Notes: generated by a model not told the origin, from the sequence alone. DNA of 64,000 nucleotides from Pseudomonas sp. H1h (GCF_000633255.1 NZ_AYMJ01000025.1:1-64000); one strand, 5' to 3'. Positions 51,694 through 61,680 are shown, counted from the stretch's first letter. Numbers and translations: made by a program.

Positions 51694-52089
51694 GGGCTTC
51701 TCGGCTGTTGGAAGGGAGGAGGGCAGGCTCCCCCGAAAAAGCGCCCAGTGTACCGCAACCACTGGTTTTGGCGCGGAGTGAAGGGCAAATCCGGGGCGGG
51801 TTGCAGGGCTTATGCAGTTTTTTACCGATTTAGAGCAATAAAGCTGACCAAATGGGTAGCTAGAGGCGGATATTTCCCCGTCTCTGTGCTAGTTTTGCCC
51901 GGTCTTACGCGAAGTCACTGCGTTAAGCGTGCATTCAGCATTTGTCAGGTCGAACCAAACCCTGATTTCGGTATCTATAACCCCGACTCGTCGTGGTTAT
52001 CGCCGAGGGTGCCAGATCCAGAAGATCGGGCTCGATGGCTGACACTGCACTCTGCAATCCATATGAATTTGATAGGGAAGGAACACTAC
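51694..52089. other. Divergent gap between yejK and the HU gene
   Basis: 396 bp without a supported gene. It presumably holds both promoters; AAGGA lies just before the HU start. An AT-richer segment (about 51815-51890) is a plausible place for the HU promoter, but I could not define -35 and -10 boxes with confidence. Confidence 0.4.
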
Positions 52090-52371
52090 ATGGCTCTTAC
52101 TAAAGACCAACTGATCGCCGACATCGCTGAAGCTATCGACGCGCCGAAAACCACCGCGCGTAACGCTCTGGACCAACTGGGCCAAATCGTTGCCGATCAG
52201 CTGGAAAACGGCGGCGAAATCACCTTGCCAGGTATCGGCAAGCTGAAAGTGACCGAGCGTCCTGCCCGCACTGGCCGTAACCCTTCGACTGGCGCTGCCA
52301 TCGAAATCCCTGCCAAGAAAGTGATCAAGCTGGTTGTGGCCAAAGGCCTGACCGACGCTGTGAACAAGTAA
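52090..52371 (+). CDS. HU-family DNA-binding protein (HupN-like)
   Basis: A 93-residue HU/IHF protein (MALTKDQLIADIAEAIDAPK; GGEITLPGIGKLKVTERPARTGRNP, the beta arm with the conserved Pro). It dimerises and bends DNA. Its place beside yejK and rlmF suggests the HupN paralogue named in P. putida, but the symbol is not certain from sequence. The ATG at 52090 is used. A strong terminator follows. Confidence 0.93.
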   Translation: MALTKDQLIADIAEAIDAPKTTARNALDQLGQIVADQLENGGEITLPGIGKLKVTERPARTGRNPSTGAAIEIPAKKVIKLVVAKGLTDAVNK

Positions 52372-52382
52372 GACGCAGCGAT

Positions 52383-52423
52383 AAAAAAACCGTGCACCGG
52401 AGCGATCCGGGCACGGTTTTTTT
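52383..52423 (+). terminator. Terminator of the HU gene
   Basis: AAAAAACCGTGC and GCACGGTTTTTTT form the stem and T-run around an inner CCGG-ATCCGG loop. It starts 11 bp after the stop. Confidence 0.93.
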
Positions 52424-52459
52424 GTGCCTGCGATTTGCTAACTGAATCACTGGGCCAAT

Positions 52460-52547
52460 GTGGGAGCGGGCTTGCTCGCGAAAGCGGTTTGTCAGTCGAC
52501 TAAAATGTTGGCTGATCTACCGCATTCGCGAGCAAGCCCGCTCCCAC
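52460..52547. repeat. REPIN between the HU gene and rlmF
   Basis: GTGGGAGCGGGCTTGCTCGC and its exact inverse flank a unique spacer, between convergent genes. Confidence 0.9.
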
Positions 52548-52578
52548 AATTTGAACCTGCGCCGGTCAATAACTGCGG

Positions 52579-53598
52579 TTAGCGCGTCCAGCGCTCGCGC
52601 CGCCAGATCTGCTGCTCGGACTTGGTCTGGAAGGTCCAGGCGACGAAACGGCTCTGTTTCTGCCCCTGAGACATCTCTACCACCTGGCTTTCCAGCACGC
52701 CGGCCTTCTTCAGCGCGGTTTCGATGGCTGGCAGGTTCGAGGCTTTCGACACCAGCGTGCTGAACCACAGCACCTTGTGCTGGAAGTTCGCGCTCTCGGC
52801 GATCAGTTGCGTCACGAAACGTGCTTCGCCACCTTCACACCACAGCTCGGCCGACTGGCCGCCGAAATTCAGTACTGGCAACTTGCGCTTCGGGTCGGCC
52901 TTGCCCAGTGCGCGCCATTTGCGTTCGCTGCCCTTGGTCGCTTCATCCATCGAGGCGTGGAATGGCGGGTTGCACATGGTCAGGTCAAAGCGCTCGCCTG
53001 GCTCCAGCAAGCCGATCAGGATGTGCTTGCGGTTTTCCTGCTGGCGCAGCTGGATAACCTTGTTCAGATCGTTGGACTGAACGATGGCTCTGGCGGCAGC
53101 CACGGCCGTCGGATCGATCTCCGAGCCGAGGAAATGCCAGCGGTATTCGCTGTTGCCGATCAGTGGATAAACGCAGTTGGCGCCCATGCCGATGTCCAGC
53201 ACGTTGACGATCGCGCCGCGCGGCACTTTGCCGTCGTTCATGCTCGCCAGCAGGTCAGCGAGGAAGTGCACGTAATCGGCGCGGCCCGGCACCGGTGGGC
53301 AAAGGTAGTCCGCCGGGATGTCCCAATGCTGGATGCCGTAGAACGACTTGAGCAACGCCCGGTTGAACACACGCACCGCATCGGGACTTGCGAAGTCGAT
53401 GCTTTCCTTGCCGTACGGGTTGATGATCACGAACTTCGCCAGTTCCGGCGTGGTTTTGATCAGCGCCGGGAAGTCATAACGACCCTGATGGCGATTGCGC
53501 GGGTGCAGGCTGGCCTCTTTACGCGGTTCCACGGGCTTGGCCGGGGTGGCGGAATCAGGCTTCTTGCGCGCGGGGCGAGGTGTACGGGGGGCGTTCAT
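52579..53598 (-). CDS. rlmF: 23S rRNA (adenine(1618)-N6)-methyltransferase RlmF
   Basis: A 339-residue SAM-dependent methyltransferase that modifies A1618 of 23S rRNA. SAM motif DIGMGAN is at 135-141, and the N6-adenine catalytic motif NPPF at 210-213. A basic, Pro-rich N-terminal tail (residues 1-35) precedes the typical LHPRNRHQGRYDFPAL. The ATG at 53598 is used. Confidence 0.93.
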   Translation of the reverse strand: MNAPRTPRPARKKPDSATPAKPVEPRKEASLHPRNRHQGRYDFPALIKTTPELAKFVIINPYGKESIDFASPDAVRVFNRALLKSFYGIQHWDIPADYLCPPVPGRADYVHFLADLLASMNDGKVPRGAIVNVLDIGMGANCVYPLIGNSEYRWHFLGSEIDPTAVAAARAIVQSNDLNKVIQLRQQENRKHILIGLLEPGERFDLTMCNPPFHASMDEATKGSERKWRALGKADPKRKLPVLNFGGQSAELWCEGGEARFVTQLIAESANFQHKVLWFSTLVSKASNLPAIETALKKAGVLESQVVEMSQGQKQSRFVAWTFQTKSEQQIWRRERWTR

Positions 53599-53671
53599 GG
53601 GCGTGGTCGATTCGGGTATGGCTGAAAGTGGCGGCTATTGTCCCACATCTAAGGGCAACTCCGTTCAAACT

Positions 53672-53759
53672 GTGGGAGCGGGCTTGCTCGCGAAGGCGGT
53701 TCCACATCCAGCGGATTTGTCGGCGGACACACCGCTTTCGCGAGCAAGCCCGCTCCCAC
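53672..53759. repeat. REPIN between rlmF and valS
   Basis: GTGGGAGCGGGCTTGCTCGC with an exact inverse partner, directly upstream of rlmF and downstream of the valS terminator. Confidence 0.9.
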
Positions 53760-53783
53760 AGGGGATTTTTGGTGATTCTTGAA

Positions 53784-53817
53784 TAAAAAAGGGAGGCCAT
53801 GGTGGCCTCCCTTTTTC
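53784..53817 (-). terminator. Terminator of valS
   Basis: GGGAGGCCA and TGGCCTCCC pair around TGG, flanked by an A-run and T-run on both sides, so it could act in either direction. It lies 15 bp after the valS stop. Confidence 0.92.
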
Positions 53818-53831
53818 ATTGCGGCTTGCCC

Positions 53832-56678
53832 TTACAGGCTGGAAATCCGCGCGTGCTGCTCGGCCAGCTTGCCCAGGGCCTGTTCGGCCTCGGCCAGTTT
53901 GGCGCGTTCCTTCTCGATGACTTCGGCCGGGGCCTTGTCGACGAAACCGGCGTTCGACAGCTTGCCGCCCACCCGCTGGACTTCGCCCTGCAGACGCAGG
54001 ATTTCCTTGTCCAGACGTGCCAGCTCGGCGCCCTTGTCGATCAGGCCGGCCATTGGCACCAGCACTTCCATCTCGCCAACCAGTGCGGTGGCGGACAGCG
54101 GTGCTTCATCGCCAGCGGCCAGAACGGTGATCGATTCCAGACGCGCCAGCTTCTTCAGCAGCGCTTCGTTCTCGGTGAGGCGGCGCTGGTCTTCAGCGCT
54201 GACGTTCTTCAGGTAGATCGGCAGCGGCTTGCCCGGGCCGATGTTCATCTCGCCACGAATGTTGCGCGTGCCGAGCATCAGGCCCTTGAGCCATTCGATA
54301 TCGTCTTCGGCCGCCGGATCGATGCGCTCTTCGTTGGCCACCGGCCAAGGTTGCAGCATGATCGTCTTGCCCTGAATGCCGGCCAGCGGCGCGATGCGCT
54401 GCCAGATTTCTTCAGTGATGAACGGCATGAACGGGTGCGCCAGACGCAGCGCCACTTCCAGTACGCGCACCAGCGTGCGACGGGTGCCGCGCTGACGTTC
54501 GACCGGTGCGTTTTCGTCCCACAGCACAGGCTTGGACAATTCCAGGTACCAGTCGCAGTACTGGTTCCAGATGAACTCGTACAGCGCTTGCGCGGCGAGG
54601 TCGAAGCGGAACTGATCCAGTTGACGGGTCACTTCGGCTTCGGTGCGCTGCAGTTGCGAGATGATCCAGCGATCCGCCAGCGACAGTTCGTAGGCTTCGC
54701 CGTTCTGGCCGCAGTCTTCGCCCTTGTCCAGAACATAGCGCGCAGCGTTCCAGATCTTGTTGCAGAAGTTGCGATAGCCTTCGACGCGGCCCATGTCGAA
54801 CTTGATGTCGCGACCGGTGGAGGCCAGCGAGCAGAAAGTGAAGCGCAGGGCGTCGGTGCCGTAGCTGGCGATGCCGTCGGCGAATTCGTCGCGGGTCTGC
54901 TTCTCGATCTTCTTCGCCAGTTTCGGCTGCATCATGCCGGAGGTGCGTTTTTGCACCAGTTCTTCCAGCTCGATGCCGTCGATGATGTCCAGCGGGTCAA
55001 GGACGTTGCCCTTGGACTTGGACATCTTCTGACCTTGACCATCACGCACCAGACCGTGCACGTAAACGGTCTTGAACGGAACCTGCGGCGTGCCGTCCTC
55101 GTTCTTGATCAGGTGCATCGTCAGCATGATCATCCGGGCAACCCAGAAGAAAATGATGTCGAAACCGGTGACCAGCACGTCGGTGGAGTGGAATTTCTTC
55201 AGGAACTCGGTCTTTTCCGGCCAGCCCAGCGTGGAGAAGGTCCACAGGCCCGAACTGAACCAGGTGTCGAGAACGTCGTTGTCCTGTTGCAGCGCAACGT
55301 CCGGGCCGAGGTTGTGCTTGGCACGCACTTCGGCTTCGTCGCGACCGACGTAGACCTTGCCCGACTCGTCGTACCAGGCCGGAATCCGGTGGCCCCACCA
55401 CAGCTGGCGGCTGATGCACCAGTCCTGGATGTCGCGCATCCACGAGAAGTACATGTTTTCGTACTGTTTGGGCACGAACTGGATGCGACCGTCTTCAACG
55501 GCAGCAATCGCCGGCTCGGCCAGAGGCTTGGTCGACACGTACCACTGGTCGGTCAGCCAAGGCTCGATGACGGTGCCAGAACGGTCGCCTTTCGGCACTT
55601 TCAGGTTGTGATCGTCGACGCTGACCAGCAGGCCGGCGGCATCGAACGCGGCAACAATCTGCTTGCGCGCTTCGAAACGCTCGAGACCGGCGTACTCGGC
55701 CGGAATCTTGCCGTCGATGCTGTCGTTCAGCGTGCCGTCGAGGTTGAACACCTGGGCCGCTGGCAGCACGTTGGCGTTCTTGTCGAAGATGTTCAGCAGC
55801 GGCAGGTTGTGGCGCTTGCCGACTTCGTAGTCGTTGAAATCGTGGGCCGGGGTGATTTTCACGCAACCGGTGCCGAATTCAGGATCACAGTAATCGTCGG
55901 CAATGATCGGGATGCGGCGGCCAACCAGTGGCAGCTCGACGAATTTGCCGATCAGGGCTTTGTAGCGCTCATCGTTCGGGTTAACCGCGACGGCGGAGTC
56001 GCCGAGCATGGTTTCCGGACGGGTGGTCGCGACGATCAGGAAATCGTTGCCTTCAGCGGTTTTCGCGCCGTCGGCCAGCGGGTATTTCAAGTTCCACAGG
56101 AAACCTTTCTCGTCGTGGTTTTCCACTTCGAGGTCGGAAATCGCCGTGTGCAGCTTGGTGTCCCAGTTGACCAGACGCTTGCCGCGGTAGATCAGGCCGT
56201 CTTCGTGCAGGCGCACAAAGGCCTCTTTAACTGCTTCCGAGAGGCCGTCGTCCATGGTGAAGCGCTCGCGGCTCCAGTCCACAGACGAGCCGAGACGGCG
56301 GATCTGACGGCTGATGTTGCCGCCGGACTGATCCTTCCACTCCCAGACTTTCTCGAGGAATTTCTCGCGGCCCAGGTCATGACGGTTCTGGCCGGTGGCT
56401 TCCAGTTGACGCTCCACCAGCATCTGCGTGGCGATACCGGCGTGGTCGGTGCCCGGCTGCCACAGGGTGTTGCGACCCTGCATGCGACGGAAACGGATCA
56501 GGGCGTCCATGATCGCGTTGTTGAAACCGTGGCCCATGTGCAGGCTGCCGGTGACGTTCGGCGGCGGGATCATGATGGTGTAGGAGTCGCCCGCGCCTTG
56601 CGGGGCGAAGTAGTTCTCGGACTCCCAGGTGTTGTACCAGGAAGTTTCAATGGCGTGCGGCTGGTAGGTCTTATCCAT
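53832..56678 (-). CDS. valS: Valyl-tRNA synthetase
   Basis: A 948-residue class I synthetase. The HIGH-equivalent HMGH is at residues 47-50 (NVTGSLHMGHG) and KMSKS near 551 (GQKMSKSKGN). A CP1 editing domain lies between them, followed by the anticodon-binding domain and a C-terminal coiled coil (LARLDKEILRLQGEVQRVGG; KERAKLAEAEQALGKLAEQ). It charges tRNA-Val and edits threonine. Length is normal. The long antisense frame over it is a GC-content shadow. Confidence 0.98.
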   Translation of the reverse strand: MDKTYQPHAIETSWYNTWESENYFAPQGAGDSYTIMIPPPNVTGSLHMGHGFNNAIMDALIRFRRMQGRNTLWQPGTDHAGIATQMLVERQLEATGQNRHDLGREKFLEKVWEWKDQSGGNISRQIRRLGSSVDWSRERFTMDDGLSEAVKEAFVRLHEDGLIYRGKRLVNWDTKLHTAISDLEVENHDEKGFLWNLKYPLADGAKTAEGNDFLIVATTRPETMLGDSAVAVNPNDERYKALIGKFVELPLVGRRIPIIADDYCDPEFGTGCVKITPAHDFNDYEVGKRHNLPLLNIFDKNANVLPAAQVFNLDGTLNDSIDGKIPAEYAGLERFEARKQIVAAFDAAGLLVSVDDHNLKVPKGDRSGTVIEPWLTDQWYVSTKPLAEPAIAAVEDGRIQFVPKQYENMYFSWMRDIQDWCISRQLWWGHRIPAWYDESGKVYVGRDEAEVRAKHNLGPDVALQQDNDVLDTWFSSGLWTFSTLGWPEKTEFLKKFHSTDVLVTGFDIIFFWVARMIMLTMHLIKNEDGTPQVPFKTVYVHGLVRDGQGQKMSKSKGNVLDPLDIIDGIELEELVQKRTSGMMQPKLAKKIEKQTRDEFADGIASYGTDALRFTFCSLASTGRDIKFDMGRVEGYRNFCNKIWNAARYVLDKGEDCGQNGEAYELSLADRWIISQLQRTEAEVTRQLDQFRFDLAAQALYEFIWNQYCDWYLELSKPVLWDENAPVERQRGTRRTLVRVLEVALRLAHPFMPFITEEIWQRIAPLAGIQGKTIMLQPWPVANEERIDPAAEDDIEWLKGLMLGTRNIRGEMNIGPGKPLPIYLKNVSAEDQRRLTENEALLKKLARLESITVLAAGDEAPLSATALVGEMEVLVPMAGLIDKGAELARLDKEILRLQGEVQRVGGKLSNAGFVDKAPAEVIEKERAKLAEAEQALGKLAEQHARISSL

Positions 56679-56778
56679 GCGCGGCGGGACCCTATTGGCA
56701 TTTATTCAGGAAAAGCCGGGAAGTATAGCGGGGCATGGGGCGCAGGGCGAGCGGGGCGGGTCGGGTGGAGATCTAAAA

Positions 56779-56806
56779 GTGGGAGCGACCGTGCGACGGC
56801 TCCCAC
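56779..56806. repeat. Short REP-like palindrome
   Basis: GTGGGAGC ... GCTCCCAC with an inner CCGTGCGACGG. It lies between the small hypothetical gene and valS and may act as an mRNA hairpin. Confidence 0.6.
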
Positions 56807-56812
56807 TGTCGA

Positions 56813-57208
56813 TTATTCGTACTGGCTGAGAAGCCGTTCCATCCGCGCCTCGAGGCGACGTTTGATTTCGGTTTCGATGTGCGGGGCGAAGTCGTCGATC
56901 ACGTCTTGCATGATCAGTTGCGCAGCGGCGCGCAGTTCGCTGTCCAGGTGCAGCAGCGCGTCGGGGCCTTTGTCCACAGGCGCGGCGGGTGCGGTGGCGG
57001 GCTTCACGACAGGTGCGGGAGGCGGTTCGACGGCGGGAGGCTCAGTGGCGACCGAGTCGAACAGCATCGGAATCTGTTCCTGTTCGCCCTCATCGACCGT
57101 ATCGGTCAGCAGGGGCGGTTGCAGGTTGTCATCGCCAAGCAACTGACGGATCGACTCGAGATCGTCCAGCAGGTGCGCAGGCTTTTGCAGCGGTTTTGGA
57201 GTGTCCAT
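56813..57208 (-). CDS. Conserved hypothetical protein between holC and valS
   Basis: A 131-residue acidic protein. The N-terminal part is helical (LLDDLESIRQLLGDD), the centre is a Pro/Ala-rich linker (residues about 55-80), and the C-terminus is helical (HLDSELRAAAQLIMQDVIDD ... KRRLEARMERLLSQYE). The gene holds the same place in P. aeruginosa (PA3833). Function is unknown; a link to the DNA polymerase III chi subunit gene 8 bp upstream is only positional. Confidence 0.85.
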   Translation of the reverse strand: MDTPKPLQKPAHLLDDLESIRQLLGDDNLQPPLLTDTVDEGEQEQIPMLFDSVATEPPAVEPPPAPVVKPATAPAAPVDKGPDALLHLDSELRAAAQLIMQDVIDDFAPHIETEIKRRLEARMERLLSQYE

Positions 57209-57216
57209 CGGCGTAC

Positions 57217-57645
57217 TCAGAGTCGCTGTAAACGGTGATCTTGCAGAGGATAGCCCTGTTCGCGGTAGAAACGGAAACTCTCCCGTGCCGCCGCGCGAAT
57301 CGTCGGATCTTCCACCACCACTTCCGCCACCCGGGCGAATTTGCTGGCGAAGGCCGGGACTTTCAGGTCGAGGTTGATCAGCAGGTCCTGATGCGCGCCA
57401 CAGTCAGCGCCCACTCCCAGCACGATCAAACCGTCCGGTTCGCTGTCGGCAGGGCCGTGAGGAACGAAGGTTTCGCCCTTGAACGCCCACAGCCGGGCAT
57501 CGAGGTCGTCACGCTGGGCAACATCGCTGCAATGCAGGTAGATGCGGTGCCCCATGCGCCAGGCTTTGTCGGCAAGCTTGCAGGCAAAGTCCAGGCGAGC
57601 CGAAGGATCGGCGCTGGGCAGGATATAGAAGTCGACTTTGGTCAT
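57217..57645 (-). CDS. holC: DNA polymerase III chi subunit
   Basis: A 142-residue clamp-loader accessory subunit. It starts MTKVDFYILPSADPSARLDF, with the family pattern ACKLADKAWRMGHRIYLHCSD and FVPHG. In E. coli, chi joins psi and binds SSB. The gene lies between pepA and the hypothetical gene in the conserved pepA-holC-x-valS order, with a 60-bp gap to pepA. Confidence 0.93.
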   Translation of the reverse strand: MTKVDFYILPSADPSARLDFACKLADKAWRMGHRIYLHCSDVAQRDDLDARLWAFKGETFVPHGPADSEPDGLIVLGVGADCGAHQDLLINLDLKVPAFASKFARVAEVVVEDPTIRAAARESFRFYREQGYPLQDHRLQRL

Positions 57646-57705
57646 TGCAGTTCCTGAGCCTTGAACGGCGTCACCGCAAAGTGACGCCGCCCAGGTTCAT
57701 CGGTT

Positions 57706-59196
57706 TCAGGCTTTGGCGCGGTCCAGCAGGTATTGGGTCAGCAGTGGAACCGGACGGCCGGTGGCGCCCTTGTCCTTGCCGCCGCTGGTCCAGGCAGTGC
57801 CTGCGATGTCCAGGTGCGCCCAGTTGAGGTTCTTGGTGAAGCGCGACAGGAAGCACGCAGCGGTGATGGTGCCGGCTTTCGGGCCGCCAATGTTGGCGAT
57901 GTCGGCGAACGGGCTGTCCAGCTGTTCCTGATATTCATCGAACAGCGGCAGTTGCCAGGCGCGGTCGTCGGCAGCCTTGCCGGCGCTGAGCAGTTGGTTG
58001 ATCAACTCGTCGTTGTTGCCCAGCAGGCCGGAAGTGTGCGCGCCCAGTGCCACGACGCAGGCGCCGGTCAGGGTGGCGATGTCGATCACCGCTTGCGGCT
58101 TGAAACGCTCGGAGTAGGTCAGCGCGTCGCACAGCACCAGACGACCTTCAGCGTCGGTGTTGAGGATTTCCACGGTCTGGCCGCTCATGGTGGTCACGAT
58201 GTCGCCCGGACGCGAAGCGTTGCCGCTTGGCATGTTTTCCGCACAGGCGAGGATGCACACTAGATTGATCGGCAGTTTCAGTTCGAGCACGGCACGCAGC
58301 GTACCGAACACGGACGCAGCGCCGCCCATGTCGTACTTCATCTCGTCCATGCCGGCGCCCGGCTTCAGGCTGATGCCGCCGGTGTCAAAGGTGATGCCTT
58401 TGCCGACCAGCGCGTAAGGCTTCTCGGACTTCTTGCCGCCGTTGTATTGCATGACGATCAGGCGCGGTGGCTGGGCGCTGCCCTGGCCGACGGCGTAGAA
58501 CGAGCCCATGCCCAGTGACTTGATCTTCTTCTCGTCGAGGACTTCGACTTTCAGATCCTTGAACTCTTTGCCCAGGTTCTTCGCTTGCTCGCCCAGGAAC
58601 GTCGGGTGGCAGATGTTCGGCGGCAGGTTGCCCAGGTCGCGGGTGAAGGCCATGCCGTTGGCGATGGCGGTCGCGTGGTTCACGGCGCGCTGCACTTCGG
58701 CCTGAGCGGCTTTGATGGTCAGCAAGGTGATTTTCTTCAGCGCACGCGGTTCGGCTTTCTGGCTCTTGAACTGGTCGAAGCTGTATTCGCCATCCACCAG
58801 CGTTTCGGCCAGCAGACGGGTCTTGCCGTAGCTGTCGCGGTTTTTGACAATGACTTCATCCAATGCCAGTACGGCGTCGGTGCCGCCCAGACCCTTCAGG
58901 GTGTTGAGGATGCCGGCCACGATCTTGCGGAACGGACGGTCGCCCAGTTCTTCATCCTTGCCCACGCCGACCAGCAGCACGCGCTCGGCTTTCAGATTCG
59001 GCAGGCTGTGCAGCAGCAGGCTCTGGCCGACCTTGCCGGCCAGGTCGCCATGCTTGAGCACGGCGCTGATCGCGCCACCGCTCAGTTCATCGACCTGCTT
59101 GGCGGCGACGCCGAGTTTGCGGCCTTCGCCGACGGCAACCACCAGGGTGGCGGTTTTCAACGTTTCTGGGCTAACGCTTTTTACAACCAGTTCCAT
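57706..59196 (-). CDS. pepA: Leucyl aminopeptidase PepA
   Basis: A 496-residue M17 two-zinc aminopeptidase. Metal and catalytic residues are in GKGITFDTGGISLKPG, MKYDMGGAASV and the signature NTDAEGRLVL. The N-terminal domain includes ELVVKSVSPETLKTATLVVAVGEG. In Pseudomonas the protein (also called PhpA) has been reported to affect alginate gene transcription, besides its role in peptide turnover. The ATG at 59196 is the family start. It is divergent from lptF. Confidence 0.96.
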   Translation of the reverse strand: MELVVKSVSPETLKTATLVVAVGEGRKLGVAAKQVDELSGGAISAVLKHGDLAGKVGQSLLLHSLPNLKAERVLLVGVGKDEELGDRPFRKIVAGILNTLKGLGGTDAVLALDEVIVKNRDSYGKTRLLAETLVDGEYSFDQFKSQKAEPRALKKITLLTIKAAQAEVQRAVNHATAIANGMAFTRDLGNLPPNICHPTFLGEQAKNLGKEFKDLKVEVLDEKKIKSLGMGSFYAVGQGSAQPPRLIVMQYNGGKKSEKPYALVGKGITFDTGGISLKPGAGMDEMKYDMGGAASVFGTLRAVLELKLPINLVCILACAENMPSGNASRPGDIVTTMSGQTVEILNTDAEGRLVLCDALTYSERFKPQAVIDIATLTGACVVALGAHTSGLLGNNDELINQLLSAGKAADDRAWQLPLFDEYQEQLDSPFADIANIGGPKAGTITAACFLSRFTKNLNWAHLDIAGTAWTSGGKDKGATGRPVPLLTQYLLDRAKA

Positions 59197-59504
59197 GTCC
59201 GGATCCCTGAATGAATGGTCAACACACAGGCGTTCGACGGTGGCCGCAGTCGCCTGCTTATAGATAGAAGAGGCGCAGGCCAGTGCCTGCGACAAAGGCG
59301 GCAGTTTGAACCTCGCTCACCGCGCCTGACAACCCTCGGTTGTATGATCTTCAACGGAATGCACGCTTGGGTGAGTGTGCGCAGTGACAGGCGCCCTCAA
59401 TCACAGGATAATGCCGCATCTTTTTTCGACGGCTCTGCATTGCGGGCCGGTCGAGACGTTTGCTTGTTTGGCCGCCTTAGCCTGACAACCCTGGAGTGTC
59501 TGGT

Positions 59505-60626
59505 TTGATCGTCTTCCGTTATCTGTCCCGTGAAGTGATGTTGACCCTGAGCGCCGTCAGCGCCGTGCTGCTGGTCATCATCATGAGCGGTCGCTTCATC
59601 AAATACCTTGCCCAGGCCGCTGCGGGCCAACTCGATCCGGGATCTCTGTTCCTGATCATGGGTTACCGTCTGCCGGGGTTCATGCAACTGATCCTGCCGC
59701 TGGGCCTGTTTCTCGGGATCCTGCTGGCTTATGGCCGGTTGTACCTCGAAAGCGAAATGACCGTGCTCTCGGCCACCGGCATGAGTCAGCAGCGTCTGCT
59801 GCGCATGACCCTGTTTCCGGCGACGCTGGTGGCGCTGGTGGTGGCGTGGTTGAGCCTGAGCCTGGCCCCGCAAGGTGCCAATCAGTTCCAGCTGCTGCTG
59901 AACAAGCAGGATGCCCTGACCGAATTCGATACCCTCGAGCCGGGCCGTTTCCAGGCGCTGCGCGACGGCACCCGGGTGACCTACACCGAGACCCTGACCG
60001 ACGACCGCGTCAACCTCAGCGGCGTATTCATCTCGCAGAAGAACCTGGGCGCCAATCAGAAGGACCGCGGGATTTCCGTGCTGGTGGCCGAGAAGGGCCG
60101 TCAGGAAATCCACCCGGACGGTAACCGCTATCTGATCCTGCACAATGGCTATCGTTATGACGGCAGCCCGGGACAGGCCGATTATCGCGCGATCAAATAC
60201 GAGACCTATGGCGTATTGCTGCCCAAGCCCGATGCCAGCGACGAAGTCACCGACCGTGACGCGATGCCGACCTCGACCTTGCTGAGCAACGACGACGAGC
60301 GGTCCAAGGCTGAACTGCAATGGCGTCTTTCGCTGCCATTGCTGGTATTTATCGTGACCCTGATGGCGGTGCCGCTGTCGCGGGTCAATCCGCGTCAGGG
60401 CCGTTTCCTGAAGCTGCTGCCGGCGATTCTTCTTTATATGGCTTACCTGACCATCCTGATTGCCGCCCGCGGCGCCCTCGAAAAAGGCAAGATCCCACCG
60501 GCCCTTGGCCTGTGGTGGGTGCACGGGATCTTCCTGGTCATCGGTCTGGGCCTGCTGTATTGGGAGCCGTTGCGCCTGAAGCTGGCCAGTCGTCGCAGCG
60601 CTGCGCTGGAGGTGGCCCGTGGTTAA
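59505..60626 (+). CDS. lptF: LPS export ABC permease LptF
   Basis: A 373-residue inner-membrane component of the LPS transporter, starting MIVFRYLSREVMLTLSAVSA. Three N-terminal and three C-terminal helices flank a periplasmic beta-jellyroll domain. The start is TTG at 59505, eight bases after GGAG; a GTG three codons upstream overlaps the ribosome-binding site. It pairs with LptG and the ATPase LptB (not here). Its end overlaps the lptG start by 8 bp. Confidence 0.95.
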   Translation: MIVFRYLSREVMLTLSAVSAVLLVIIMSGRFIKYLAQAAAGQLDPGSLFLIMGYRLPGFMQLILPLGLFLGILLAYGRLYLESEMTVLSATGMSQQRLLRMTLFPATLVALVVAWLSLSLAPQGANQFQLLLNKQDALTEFDTLEPGRFQALRDGTRVTYTETLTDDRVNLSGVFISQKNLGANQKDRGISVLVAEKGRQEIHPDGNRYLILHNGYRYDGSPGQADYRAIKYETYGVLLPKPDASDEVTDRDAMPTSTLLSNDDERSKAELQWRLSLPLLVFIVTLMAVPLSRVNPRQGRFLKLLPAILLYMAYLTILIAARGALEKGKIPPALGLWWVHGIFLVIGLGLLYWEPLRLKLASRRSAALEVARG

Positions 60627-61680
60627 ACTCGACCGCTACATCGGCAGCAGCGTATTCATGGCGATCATCGCCGTGCTGGCGATCATCCTGGGTCTGGCGA
60701 CCCTGTTTGCCTTCATCGACGAGATGAGCGACGTCAGCGATACCTATACGCTGACCGACGTTTTGAGCTTCGTTATCCTTACCGCGCCACGCCGCCTCTA
60801 TGAAATGCTGCCGATGGCCGCACTGATCGGCTGCCTGATCGGTCTTGGCAGCCTGGCCAGCAGCAGCGAGCTGACGGTCATGCGTGCCGCTGGCGTGTCC
60901 ATCGGGCGTATCGTCTGGGCGGTCATGAAACCGATGCTGGTGCTGATGCTGGCCGGCGTGTTGATCGGCGAGTACGTGGCGCCGGCTACCGAAAGCATGG
61001 CTCAGGCCAATCGCTCGCTGGCGCAAGGCAGCGGCGACGCGCAGAGCGCCAAACATGGCATGTGGCACCGTCAGGGTGAGGAGTTCATCCATATCAACGC
61101 CGTGCAACCCAACGGCCTGTTGTATGGCGTGACCCGCTATCACTTCGACAAGGAGCGTCACCTGCTGAGCTCCAGCTTCGCCAAGCGCGCGGAGTTCGAT
61201 GGCAGCCGCTGGCAACTCACCGACGTGACCACCACGGTCTTCCATGAGCGCAGCACCGAAGTGCTGAACGCCCCGAGCGAGCAGTGGGACGTGTCGCTGA
61301 GCCCGCAACTGCTCAACACGGTAGTGATGGCTCCGGAGTCGCTGTCGATTTCCGGTCTGTGGGGCTACATCCACTATCTGGCGGACCAGGGCCTGAGCAA
61401 CGGCCGTTACTGGCTGGCATTTTGGGTCAAGGTGTTGCAGCCGCTGGTCACCGCCGCGCTGGTGCTGATGGCGATCTCCTTCATCTTCGGCCCGTTGCGC
61501 TCGGTAACCCTCGGTCAGCGGGTGTTCACCGGCGTGCTGGTGGGCTTCACCTTCCGCATCGTCCAGGATTTGCTCGGCCCATCGAGCCTGGTGTTCGGTT
61601 TCTCGCCGCTGTTCGCGGTGCTGGTGCCGGCCACGGTCTGTGCGCTGGCGGGTGTCTGGCTATTGCGACGGGCCGGTTGA
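60619..61680 (+). CDS. lptG: LPS export ABC permease LptG
   Basis: A 353-residue partner of LptF (MVKLDRYIGSSVFMAIIAVLA; FAFIDEMSDVSD; C-terminal FGPLRSVTLGQRVFTGVLVG). It extracts LPS from the inner membrane towards LptC. The start is GTG at 60619 within a GGAGGTGG context that is inside lptF, so the pair is coupled. A terminator follows. Confidence 0.95.
   Translation: MVKLDRYIGSSVFMAIIAVLAIILGLATLFAFIDEMSDVSDTYTLTDVLSFVILTAPRRLYEMLPMAALIGCLIGLGSLASSSELTVMRAAGVSIGRIVWAVMKPMLVLMLAGVLIGEYVAPATESMAQANRSLAQGSGDAQSAKHGMWHRQGEEFIHINAVQPNGLLYGVTRYHFDKERHLLSSSFAKRAEFDGSRWQLTDVTTTVFHERSTEVLNAPSEQWDVSLSPQLLNTVVMAPESLSISGLWGYIHYLADQGLSNGRYWLAFWVKVLQPLVTAALVLMAISFIFGPLRSVTLGQRVFTGVLVGFTFRIVQDLLGPSSLVFGFSPLFAVLVPATVCALAGVWLLRRAG

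Noticed and set aside
53799..57146. A 1115-codon open frame antisense to valS
   Set aside because: It mirrors a universally conserved synthetase with intact motifs. Long antisense frames are expected in high-GC DNA, and it has no recognisable domain.
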